In this document: positions 1 to 6,104 of the stretch, piece by piece
How positions within the stretch are numbered: position 1 is the stretch's first letter
How the letters are laid out: every line of letters begins with the position of its first letter
DNA from: Actinomycetes bacterium
GTDB taxonomy: Bacteria; Actinomycetota; Acidimicrobiia; Acidimicrobiales; RAAP-2
Assembly: GCA_021784205.1 (NCBI GenBank)
Contig: JAJXTB010000087.1
Span: 1 to 11,894 of the forward strand
Direction: 5' to 3'
Length of the DNA: 11,894 bases
The notes under the pieces: model-generated
Databases searched by the model: none
What the model was told of the DNA's origin: nothing
Seen by the model: the letters and a program-made list of their open reading frames with translations, nothing else
Made by a program: the position numbers and the translations under genes

Positions 1-123
1 GAGTCTTCGAACTGCTCGGATCCGCGGTGCCTCGGCGGCTCACGTAGACAGCACTCGCTGAGCGAAACGCCCGTTCTCCCTTATGGAATCAGGCTTACAC
101 AGCCAGATGAACGTAACTTCGGG

Positions 124-1497
124 CTAGGCCAAGGGGAGCAGGACGCTGAAGGTCGCGCCGCCACCCGGTTCGCTCGCGACCGCGACGCGTCCACCGTGGG
201 CGCGAACGAGTTCGGCCACCACCGCGAGTCCGATGCCGCTCCCGCTCGTACGGTTCGCGTTGCTGCTTCGCCAGAACCGCTCGAAGATGTGCTCCAGGTC
301 CGCCGAATCGATGCCCGGCCCCTCGTCGGTGACGACGAGGTGGGCGAGTCCGTCACTTGCGCTCACCCGGACCGTCACGCGCGTGCCGGGGGGTGAGAAC
401 TTGAGCGCGTTGGTGACCAGGTTCATCACAATCTGAACGAGCCGGTCGGCGTCGCCATTGACGACGGCCGGTTCCATCTCTTCGACGAGCGTCACGTCGG
501 CGTCCTCAAAGGATGGGCGCAGGGCGCGCGTCGACATCGCGGCCGCCTCGGCGACGTCTGTGGGCCGCGCCGTCAGGTGCAGTCCGGCGGCCTCAGCCGC
601 CGCCAGCGTCTCGACGTCTCGAACCAGGCGCCCGAGTCGACGCACCTCATCGGACAACGAGCCGATCTCTTCGACGCTCGCCGCGCGTTCGTCATCGAGC
701 ATCTGCTCCATCGTCGCCTGCAGGATGGTGATCGGCGTGCGCAGTTCGTGTGCGACGTCGGCGAGCTGTTGACGGCGCATCGAGTCCTCGTCACTCAGCG
801 CGTTGGCCATGCGGTCAAAGGCCGACACGAGTTCGCCGATCTCGCCCGGTGCCCGCGGATGCTCGACGCGAGACCCCCTCGTACCGCCTTCAATTGCGCG
901 CACGGTTGCCGTGAGCTCACTGAGCGGGCGCGTGATGCGGCGAGAAACGAGCCACGCCACGATCAGGGCGAGCAGTGACGCAACGGTGGCGCCGAGGACT
1001 ACCGTTCCCTGAAGCGAATCGCGGACCTGGCGTTGGGCGAACGACGGCGCCTCGCTGGCGAAGCGAATTTCGACCCGTCCGACTCGGGCGTTGTCCACCC
1101 GCACGGCAAGGTCGTAGACCGGTCCGAGCGACGCCATCGTCGGCACGCTGGTTCCGCCCATCATGGCCGACATCAGGGAACTGGCGTCACTCGATTGGGC
1201 GTCGATCGCGGTGCCGTGACGATCGAAGATGACCAGGCTCGCCCCGCCCGACGCCGCGAGGGAGAGCGCGGGCGTCAGATTCGCGTTGCTCCAGCCGTGG
1301 GCTTGCCGGTACGCCGAGGCGAGCGCGACCTGCACGTCGCGCGCGGTGCCGTGTTGTTGCAGGACGACCAGCCGCGAGACCTGCCGATTGTTCGCGAACA
1401 TGGTGAGGCTCGCCAGAACCACGATCGCCATCACCGCCACGGCGACGAAGGCGAGCGCCAGGCGCGAGCGCAGGCGCAGGTCGCGGCCCTCAGCCAT
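124..1497 (-). CDS. Sensor histidine kinase (HAMP / HisKA / HATPase), partner of the adjacent OmpR-type regulator
   Basis: Membrane sensor kinase, 457 residues from the ATG at 1497. A longer reading to 1572 exists, but it lies wholly inside the regulator gene and adds an Arg/Trp-rich tail, so I reject it. Order: cytoplasmic basic start, membrane segment about 13-35, extracytoplasmic sensor about 36-163, second membrane segment about 165-185, HAMP about 186-240, HisKA with the phospho-acceptor in DVAHELRTP (His250), then an ATPase domain with N box NLVTN (359-363), G1 DEGPGID (391-397), F box FERFWR (405-410) and G2 GSGIGL (419-424). All catalytic motifs look intact. Its start overlaps the regulator's stop by 8 nt (1490-1497), which implies translational coupling. 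The sensor domain has no motif I can tie to a ligand. Its position after a YHS permease gene suggests metal or envelope stress, by inference. The 123 bp downstream show no clear terminator. Confidence 0.95.
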   Translation of the reverse strand: MAEGRDLRLRSRLALAFVAVAVMAIVVLASLTMFANNRQVSRLVVLQQHGTARDVQVALASAYRQAHGWSNANLTPALSLAASGGASLVIFDRHGTAIDAQSSDASSLMSAMMGGTSVPTMASLGPVYDLAVRVDNARVGRVEIRFASEAPSFAQRQVRDSLQGTVVLGATVASLLALIVAWLVSRRITRPLSELTATVRAIEGGTRGSRVEHPRAPGEIGELVSAFDRMANALSDEDSMRRQQLADVAHELRTPITILQATMEQMLDDERAASVEEIGSLSDEVRRLGRLVRDVETLAAAEAAGLHLTARPTDVAEAAAMSTRALRPSFEDADVTLVEEMEPAVVNGDADRLVQIVMNLVTNALKFSPPGTRVTVRVSASDGLAHLVVTDEGPGIDSADLEHIFERFWRSSNANRTSGSGIGLAVVAELVRAHGGRVAVASEPGGGATFSVLLPLA

Positions 1498-2188
1498 CTC
1501 GCGCAAGCGTGAAACGGTAGCCAACGCCCACCACGGTCTCAATCGCCGTCGGCTCGCCGGGTCGGACTTCAATCTTGTGGCGCAGGTTCTTCACGTGCGT
1601 ATCAATCGTTCGCTCGTACCCCTCGAACTCGTATCCTCGAACACGGTTGATGAGTTCGTACCGTGAATAGACCCGACGCGGCGTCGTTGCGAGGGTGGTG
1701 AGGATTCCCCACTCAGTCGGCGTCAGGTCGATCTCGGCCCCGCGCACGCGTACGACGTGGCATACGTCGTCGATGACGATCTCACCGGCGCCGAAGGTCG
1801 CGATGGCGGGTTCGGGCTCCCCGGTCAGTGATCGACGAAGCACCGCGCGCACTCGGAGCACGAGCTCGCGCGGACTAAACGGCTTGGTGACGTAGTCGTC
1901 GGCGCCCAGCTCGAGCCCGTTGATGCGGTCTTCAGCGGCTATGCGCGCCGTCAGCATGATGATGGGCGTCGTCGAGTGTCGCCTCACGTCGCGGGCCACG
2001 TCCTGGCCCGACACGTCGGGCAGACCAAGATCCAAGATGACGAGGTCGGGGCCGACCCGTCGAACCAGGTCGATGGCTTCGGCCCCCGAACCCGTCGAGA
2101 CCACCGCGAAGCGCTCGCGCTCGAGGATGTCACGGATGAGATCGCGCAACTTTCGCTCGTCTTCGACGATCAGCACCGTCGTGGTCAC
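1490..2188 (-). CDS. OmpR/PhoB-family response regulator
   Basis: DNA-binding response regulator of 232 residues. The receiver domain (about 4-118) has the acidic pair E9-D10, phospho-acceptor Asp53 in ILDLGLPD, Thr80-Ala81 and Lys102-Pro103. The C-terminal winged helix (about 132-229) contains the family signature around TPTEW and RTIDTHVKNLRHKIE, and ends in the usual VGVGYRF wing strand. The start is GTG at 2188, supported by GGGAG five bases upstream. It is followed by its kinase with an 8-nt overlap. The permease, the SHOCT protein and this pair all read leftward with gaps of about 111 and 67 bp, so one transcript is plausible. It probably receives phosphate from the kinase below it. The second regulator in this window (8055-8777) is closely similar in its DNA-binding helix region. 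Confidence 0.95.
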   Translation of the reverse strand: MTTTVLIVEDERKLRDLIRDILERERFAVVSTGSGAEAIDLVRRVGPDLVILDLGLPDVSGQDVARDVRRHSTTPIIMLTARIAAEDRINGLELGADDYVTKPFSPRELVLRVRAVLRRSLTGEPEPAIATFGAGEIVIDDVCHVVRVRGAEIDLTPTEWGILTTLATTPRRVYSRYELINRVRGYEFEGYERTIDTHVKNLRHKIEVRPGEPTAIETVVGVGYRFTLARDG

Positions 2189-2255
2189 ACGAACTCCCGA
2201 CGTACGCCGACTGAATCACGTGACATGAACTCCAATGTACTGAATTCCCATTGCG

Positions 2256-2474
2256 TCACTGAAGAACGCGTCGTGACGCTTCGTACTCCTCTGACGTGAT
2301 CTCGCCACGCGCGAATCGGTCGTCGAGGATCCGACGTGCCCCGTCGTAGCGCTGTTCGCGCGTCGACGAGACACTCCGGACGAGCCACACCACACCGGCC
2401 AACAGCAACGCCCAGAAGAACGCCATCATGAGCCAACCGGCCCACGAATAGCCGAATCCGTATCCCCACATCAT
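2256..2474 (-). CDS. Small SHOCT-domain membrane protein
   Basis: A 72-residue protein. Residues 1-34 are an aromatic-rich hydrophobic membrane segment (WGYGFGYSWAGWLMM and on). Residues about 47-71 match the SHOCT motif, a short C-terminal helix pair with the pattern ILDDRFARGEITSEEYE. SHOCT proteins are small membrane-associated proteins of mostly unknown role; the motif is thought to mediate oligomerisation. Two consecutive ATG codons at 2474 and 2471 offer starts, with AAAGGAG six bases before the first. The first ATG overlaps the stop of a seven-codon mini-cistron. It sits between the permease and the two-component pair on the same strand, as such small proteins often do in metal-efflux operons. 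A larger ORF in another frame over the same bases lacks the motif and is rejected. Confidence 0.85.
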   Translation of the reverse strand: MMWGYGFGYSWAGWLMMAFFWALLLAGVVWLVRSVSSTREQRYDGARRILDDRFARGEITSEEYEASRRVLQ

Positions 2475-2494
2475 CGTGCACTCCTTTTCGTCAT
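2471..2494 (-). CDS. Possible seven-codon leader cistron (MTKRSAR) coupled to the SHOCT gene
   Basis: A perfect AGGAGG (2501-2506) lies six bases before an ATG at 2494. The frame reads seven codons and stops at TGA (2473-2471), which overlaps the SHOCT start as ATGA. The SHOCT gene's own AAAGGAG lies inside this mini-frame, so ribosomes finishing the mini-cistron would arrive at the SHOCT start. This layout is typical of translational coupling. The peptide is basic and shows no attenuator-type run of one amino acid. It could equally be a relic of a longer gene. The sequence shows the layout; expression is unproven. Confidence 0.35.
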   Translation of the reverse strand: MTKRSAR

Positions 2495-2585
2495 GTGCGT
2501 CCTCCTATCGTGCGCCCGGCGTCGTCAGGACGCGTGGTGAAGTCATGGAGATCGTGTGGAGATTGGGCCTGCGGCGAGAGCGGAA

Positions 2586-2792
2586 TCACTGTCGGCGATC
2601 GAACGCTTCGGCGCAACCCACCGAGCAGAAGTAGACCTCGGTACCGTCGGCGGTCCGCGTCGCCGCCGCCGAGGCGGGCTTGACTCGCATGCCGCAGATT
2701 GGATCGATGCTGTCAGTGCCATCGGCGCCTCCGGCGGAACCGTGATTGTGCGCGCCTGGGTTGACCGACTTCGAACTGCGCCTCTTGAACAT
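2586..2792 (-). CDS. Small YHS-domain protein, in frame with the permease but with its own ribosome site
   Basis: From the ATG at 2792 this frame encodes 68 residues: a basic start (MFKRRSSKS), a short His-containing Gly-rich linker (AHNHGSAGG), and one complete YHS unit with DPICGM (Cys33) and FCSVGC (Cys56, Cys60). AAGGAG (2800-2805) lies seven bases before the ATG, an ideal Shine-Dalgarno. In the +1 frame a TAA at 2806-2804 overlaps this site, just where an upstream gene should end. I infer an independent small metal-binding protein, joined to the permease frame only by a one-base shift upstream. Free-standing YHS proteins of this size next to metal transporters are common and are thought to bind or hand over copper or related metals. 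The alternative is a genuine C-terminal domain with an incidental internal start. Confidence 0.55.
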   Translation of the reverse strand: MFKRRSSKSVNPGAHNHGSAGGADGTDSIDPICGMRVKPASAAATRTADGTEVYFCSVGCAEAFDRRQ

Positions 2793-4355
2793 TGCGTGAC
2801 TCCTTACTCTCTCTTCGCGCCCTTGTGGCTCGACCGGGTGACCACCTCGACTGGGGTGATCGGTGATGTGCGACGCGGCCAACGAACCGGGCGTGGTGGC
2901 CAGCGCAACGCTGCGCCGGCCGTACTCGTCGCGACACATCGAACTGCAGAAGTAGATGGTTCCGCCGTTGACGGCGAGTTCGTAGATGGCCGACGCGGGA
3001 TCGATCACCATCTGGCAGACCGGATCGACCACCATATCGGCGGAAAGACCCGCGTCCTCGGCAATGGCCATCGTGAGCAGCGCTGAATCGGCGCCGCCGG
3101 TATCGAATCGATCCGCGCAGCGATCAGAGCAGAAGTAGTGTCGTTCGCCGTTGCGTAGACGCATCGCGGGAGCCGTCGCGATCTGAACTTGCATGGAGCA
3201 AATTGGGTCGATGGCGTAGCCCACGCCTGCTCCCAACCGTTCGCGGTTGCGATAGATCCAGTACCAGGCCGCGAAGAGCGCCAAGAAGACGAAGTTCAGG
3301 TACGTCGTGTAATTCCAGGAGAAATGCGCCGGCGCGACTTGCGTCGGACGCACGCTCGGCACGAGCTTCCACCATTGGAACAACTCTTCGGTGAGAAGAC
3401 CCGCGAGAGCCATCACCAACCAGAATGTGGCCAGCATCTTGAGCATGATTCGAGTGCCGTAGTAGCGCCGGTAGATCATGAGCAGGGGGAACGCGATCAG
3501 GTCGGCGAAGATGAATGAGACTACGCCTCCGAAGGAGATACCGCCGTGCCAGAGAGCGGCGGCGAGGGGCACGTTGCCAACGGAGCATACGAAGCTGATG
3601 ATGGCAATAAACGGCCCGATCAGGGTATTTTCTAGTGACGTCCAGAATCCGTGGCCATGGAGGAACAGCACGTTCCACCAGCGAACCGGTACCGCCGTCG
3701 CGAGGATCCCCGCAATCCCATACCCGACGATCAGCTCCTTGCGCAACATCGTGAGATCGGACATCGTGTACGTCGCCGCGTTAGCCCAGCCTTCGGGTTG
3801 ATTCATCCGGTTCGTCGGCGTCGCGTGGTCGTGCGCCGGGTCGGCTTCGTGACCATGGGCGGGGGCGACTGATCCGGCTAAGCGCTGGCGAGCTTGCTCG
3901 ATCTGGCTTCCTTTGAACCACGCGCCGGCGAACGCGGCGAGCAGAACGATCATGATCGCTCCACCGATGAACTCACTCGCGGCGAACTGCCAGCCCATGA
4001 GAACGATCAGGATCACGCCCAACTCCACGACCAGGTTGGTGGACGCGAACATGAAGACGAGAGTGGCAACGAAGTCCGCGCCCTTGACGAAGAGGGACTT
4101 TGACATGGCCGAAGCCGCATAACTGCACGACGACGAGATCATCCCGTACCCCGACGCACGGGCCGTCGCCACCACACCGTGATTGCCGAGCCGGCGTTGC
4201 ATCGCCTCGCGACTGACGAACGCTTGAACCATTCCCGACAGTCCGAAGCCGAGGATGAGTGGCCAGAGAGTCTCCCAAAACATGAAGAACGCTTCGCGTA
4301 GACCCCGGCCGAGCCCAATCGCCAGCCCGGTAAAGGACAACACTGTCGTACTCAT
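2586..4355 (-). CDS. ArsP/YraQ-type (DUF318, COG0701) permease with C-terminal YHS metal-binding domains; probable frameshift fusion near its 3' end
   Basis: As read, 589 residues from the ATG at 4355, with GAGGAA just upstream. Residues 1-370 form a polytopic permease of the predicted-permease family that includes arsenical exporters. Helices are visible at about 25-45, 95-145, 207-222, 245-290, 303-320 and 350-369, with the two pseudo-symmetric Cys motifs ISSSCSYA (Cys77) and CSVGNVPLA (Cys257). A His-rich loop (HGHEADPAHDH, 167-177) separates the halves. The cytoplasmic tail carries YHS units at 383-415 (DPICSM, then FCSDRC) and 444-476 (DPVCQM, then FCSSMC), which bind soft metals in other proteins. 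A third YHS unit at 551-583 (DPICGM, then FCSVGC) follows a stretch with poor codon bias and an internal ribosome site. A one-base excess in the C run at 2853-2856 would explain the fusion; the native gene would then stop at TAA 2806-2804. Substrate is unknown; copper is inferred from the neighbouring CsoR. Confidence 0.88.
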   Translation of the reverse strand: MSTTVLSFTGLAIGLGRGLREAFFMFWETLWPLILGFGLSGMVQAFVSREAMQRRLGNHGVVATARASGYGMISSSCSYAASAMSKSLFVKGADFVATLVFMFASTNLVVELGVILIVLMGWQFAASEFIGGAIMIVLLAAFAGAWFKGSQIEQARQRLAGSVAPAHGHEADPAHDHATPTNRMNQPEGWANAATYTMSDLTMLRKELIVGYGIAGILATAVPVRWWNVLFLHGHGFWTSLENTLIGPFIAIISFVCSVGNVPLAAALWHGGISFGGVVSFIFADLIAFPLLMIYRRYYGTRIMLKMLATFWLVMALAGLLTEELFQWWKLVPSVRPTQVAPAHFSWNYTTYLNFVFLALFAAWYWIYRNRERLGAGVGYAIDPICSMQVQIATAPAMRLRNGERHYFCSDRCADRFDTGGADSALLTMAIAEDAGLSADMVVDPVCQMVIDPASAIYELAVNGGTIYFCSSMCRDEYGRRSVALATTPGSLAASHITDHPSRGGHPVEPQGREERVRSHAMFKRRSSKSVNPGAHNHGSAGGADGTDSIDPICGMRVKPASAAATRTADGTEVYFCSVGCAEAFDRRQ

Positions 4356-4415
4356 TGGTTCCTCGAATCTGCTTTTCTTCGGGTAAACGTTGATGGTGCC
4401 CTCGACGTAGTGTAA

Positions 4416-4430
4416 TACCCCCTAGGGGTA
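4416..4430. promoter_or_regulatory. CsoR-type operator dyad, permease side of the divergent promoter
   Basis: TACCCCCTAGGGGTA contains a perfect 10-bp palindrome (CCCCTAGGGG) flanked by TA steps. It fits the TACCCC...GGGGTA GC-rich dyads bound by characterised CsoR repressors. It lies about 60 bp before the permease start and a csoR gene is 0.9 kb away, so copper-relieved repression of the permease operon is the natural reading. TATTAC and TACACT sequences just inside on the minus strand could act as the -10 element, but I cannot choose between them. Confidence 0.7.
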
Positions 4431-4517
4431 GGGAGTACAGGGGAGATCAATGACTGAATTGTGGTCGACCGTCGGCGTAGTCACGACGGAACGGCTCAGC
4501 GGCGGCGTCCCCGGGTT

Positions 4518-4527
4518 GGGACTTATG
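4518..4527 (+). promoter_or_regulatory. GGGACTTATG element, copy A
   Basis: GGGACTTATG here shares 15 of 17 bases (GGGACTTATGNCNCTAC) with the reverse complement of the element at 7976-7992. A shorter copy lies at 7934-7942. It sits five bases before the weak CsoR-like site of the DoxX promoter. The recurrence beside three promoters suggests a shared regulator binding site, by inference. Confidence 0.45.
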
Positions 4528-4531
4528 CCTC

Positions 4532-4562
4532 TACCCCCTACCCGTATGAATTTAGTTATATT
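4532..4562 (+). promoter_or_regulatory. Candidate DoxX promoter with an imperfect CsoR-like site
   Basis: TACCCCCTACCCGTA (4532-4546) keeps the TACCCCCTA half of the 4416-4430 dyad, but the second half reads CCCGTA instead of GGGGTA. A TATATT hexamer at 4557-4562 could serve as the -10 box for the rightward DoxX gene, placing the site over the -35 and spacer region. No good -35 hexamer is evident. Weak or second-site CsoR binding is plausible but unproven. Confidence 0.4.
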
Positions 4563-4613
4563 CACCATAGGGGCCAGTGAACGTAGCGAGCTACGAAAGA
4601 AAGGATGAGCCTT

Positions 4614-5198
4614 ATGAGTTCAGACTCCGCTGGAACACCGTGTGAGCGAGCGTGGCCCAAGGACATGTTGCGCATCACCTTTGGACTGGTGTGGGCGATC
4701 GATGCCATGTTGAAGTGGCTACCCGGTTTTCGCTCGACCTTCATGGGAACGGTGATGGGCGAGTCGTCGGGGCAGCCGCGGTGGCTCCACCCGTGGTTCT
4801 CGTTCTGGATCGATCTGCAGCATCACCGAGCAGATTTCTTCGTCTATTTCACGGCCACCGCGGAGACGCTGATCGCGCTGGCGCTGATCGTCGGATTCGC
4901 TCGAAAGTACACGTACGTCGCGGCGGGACTCTTCAGCCTCATCGTCTGGGCGACGGCCGAAGGATTTGGTGGGCCCTACACGGTGGGCGCCTCGGACATC
5001 GGAACAGCCGTGATCTACGCCGTCGTCTTCGCGAACCTTCTCGCCATGAACTACTACGCCGGCCCAGCCCGGTTCAGCCTCGACTACTACCTCGAGAAGC
5101 GGTACTCCTGGTGGTGGCACGTCGCCGAGGTGCGTCGCCCGGCGAGCGACTCGGAACTGGCGACTTCGAGCGCCACGCTGGTATCGCAATCGGCTTGA
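4614..5198 (+). CDS. DoxX/DoxD-like four-helix membrane protein
   Basis: A 194-residue integral membrane protein. Hydrophobic segments lie at about 21-38, 74-96, 99-117 and 128-148, with conserved-looking charged and aromatic positions typical of DoxX-like proteins (for example WAIDAMLKWLPGF). The start is probably the ATG at 4614, with AAAGGA eight bases upstream; an in-frame ATG at 4605 is fused to the same purine run and has no usable spacing. DoxX relatives include a subunit of archaeal quinol oxidase and mycobacterial proteins tied to thiol and oxidative stress at the membrane. It is divergent from the YHS permease and upstream of csoR, so it may protect respiration or thiols under metal stress; that is inference. 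Its C-terminal 30 residues are polar and low in complexity. Confidence 0.75.
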   Translation: MSSDSAGTPCERAWPKDMLRITFGLVWAIDAMLKWLPGFRSTFMGTVMGESSGQPRWLHPWFSFWIDLQHHRADFFVYFTATAETLIALALIVGFARKYTYVAAGLFSLIVWATAEGFGGPYTVGASDIGTAVIYAVVFANLLAMNYYAGPARFSLDYYLEKRYSWWWHVAEVRRPASDSELATSSATLVSQSA

Positions 5199-5204
5199 CG
5201 TCGT

Positions 5205-5252
5205 GCGGCCAATCGCGGACCGTCCCCTCCAACGCCATCCGCGATTGGCCGC
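5205..5252. repeat. Perfect 15-bp inverted repeat after the DoxX gene (possible terminator)
   Basis: GCGGCCAATCGCGGA (5205-5219) is exactly complementary to TCCGCGATTGGCCGC (5238-5252), with an 18-base loop. It begins six bases after the DoxX stop. There is no T-tract on either side, so it is not a textbook intrinsic terminator, but a long stem immediately after a stop often limits readthrough or protects the mRNA end in high-GC bacteria. It separates the DoxX gene from csoR. Confidence 0.8.
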
Positions 5253-5350
5253 CAGCACGGACAGCGGGACCGTCTCACCACTAGGAACGGTTCTCCGAGC
5301 GACGTTCACGACTACGGTGGTGGAGACGTCCGAGCGAGAAAGGCAGCCGG

Positions 5351-5695
5351 GTGACACCTTCACATTCCGAAGAGCATCTCGCCATGATGGCGAATCGCCC
5401 CGCACCAAAAAGACGCCGGGGGTACGCGTCGGGCAAGGATGACTATTTGGACCGGCTCCGCAAGATCGAGGGTCAGGTTAGAGGAATCCAGCGAATGGTC
5501 GAAGAAGACCGTTGGTGTCCCGACATCGTCACCCAGATCGGATCGGTGAGTGCCGCGCTGCAAGAGGTCACCGTTGGGCTGTTGAACGATCACCTCCAGC
5601 ACTGTGTTGTCGATGCGGTCAACCGGTCCGAACAGGACGGTGGCGAAGCGCTACGCGAAGTAGCGAGCACGATTCGTCAGGTACTTCGCCTGTAA
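5351..5695 (+). CDS. csoR: CsoR-family copper-sensing transcriptional repressor
   Basis: A 114-residue all-helical repressor of the CsoR/RcnR (DUF156) family. The core begins at DYLDRLRKIEGQVRGIQRM. The Cu(I) ligand set is complete: Cys56, His81 and Cys85, with the same 25- and 4-residue spacing as Cys36-His61-Cys65 of Mycobacterium tuberculosis CsoR. Trp55 precedes the first Cys where the M. tuberculosis protein has Tyr. Members bind GC-rich dyads as a tetramer and release DNA on Cu(I) binding. The start is GTG at 5351, with AAAGG eight bases upstream; ATG at 5384 or 5387 would remove a basic, poorly conserved N-terminus and remains possible. It follows the DoxX gene after a 152-bp gap with a hairpin, so it may have its own promoter. 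Likely targets are the dyads at 4416-4430 and 4532-4546. Confidence 0.93.
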   Translation: MTPSHSEEHLAMMANRPAPKRRRGYASGKDDYLDRLRKIEGQVRGIQRMVEEDRWCPDIVTQIGSVSAALQEVTVGLLNDHLQHCVVDAVNRSEQDGGEALREVASTIRQVLRL

Positions 5696-6104
5696 CGAAC
5701 TGAGATCGACTCGTCGCCACCGCGGTCGTGAATCAAGAGTCAGACGATATAACACGGCCGACGAATTCGCATCAGCCCTTGCTGACCCAGCTGCGGCGTC
5801 GCCCGGGAGTCGTCATCGACCAATGGCCGGCCCAGCTCGTCAGGCACCATGTCACGAGGTCTCGCCACCGGGTCAGTGGATGACGCCACACCCGGATTCG
5901 CCGTAGCTCGACGGCGTGCGACGACCCGCAGTCTCGGCCGTACTTACCGACGGATGGCGGGGGCCGGATCGAACCGCGTCGGATCTCACTCGTCAGTGCG
6001 GTCACGAGGAGCGCCATGCGGCATTCGCCAGAACGTGTCACGGCTCGAAGTGCAGCGTCGTCGAACGCCGACTCATGCTGCTCGTGTCCGTGAGACGGAG
6101 ACCT
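5696..6104. other. 409-bp region without a convincing gene
   Basis: It lies between two convergent units (csoR rightward, the thioredoxin-like gene leftward). The open frames here have poor codon bias and no family resemblance. A 41-codon GTG frame at about 5727-5852 has no ribosome site. A T-loop-like string at 5958-5980 lacks tRNA arms. A short TCCGT-GAG-ACGGA dyad near 6088-6101 could be a weak stem after the thioredoxin-like gene. It may hold decayed coding sequence, but I cannot identify it. Confidence 0.6.

Noticed and set aside
1498..1572. 25-residue N-terminal extension of the first histidine kinase
   Set aside because: It lies fully inside the regulator gene, is rich in Arg and Trp, and the ATG at 1497 gives the usual basic start before the membrane segment.
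2253..2279. GCGTCAC/GTGACGC inverted repeat at the end of the SHOCT gene
   Set aside because: A 7-bp stem with a 13-base loop inside coding sequence and without a T-run; likely chance.
2185..2481. 98-codon minus-strand ORF over the SHOCT gene
   Set aside because: It is another frame of the SHOCT gene, has no family motif, and the SHOCT frame has the ribosome site and a recognisable domain.
5727..5852. 41-codon GTG frame in the gap after csoR
   Set aside because: No ribosome site, mixed codon bias and no recognisable motif.
5958..5980. Possible tRNA T-arm on the minus strand (GGTTCGATCC-like)
   Set aside because: The five bases on each side do not pair, and no anticodon or acceptor stem can be built around it.
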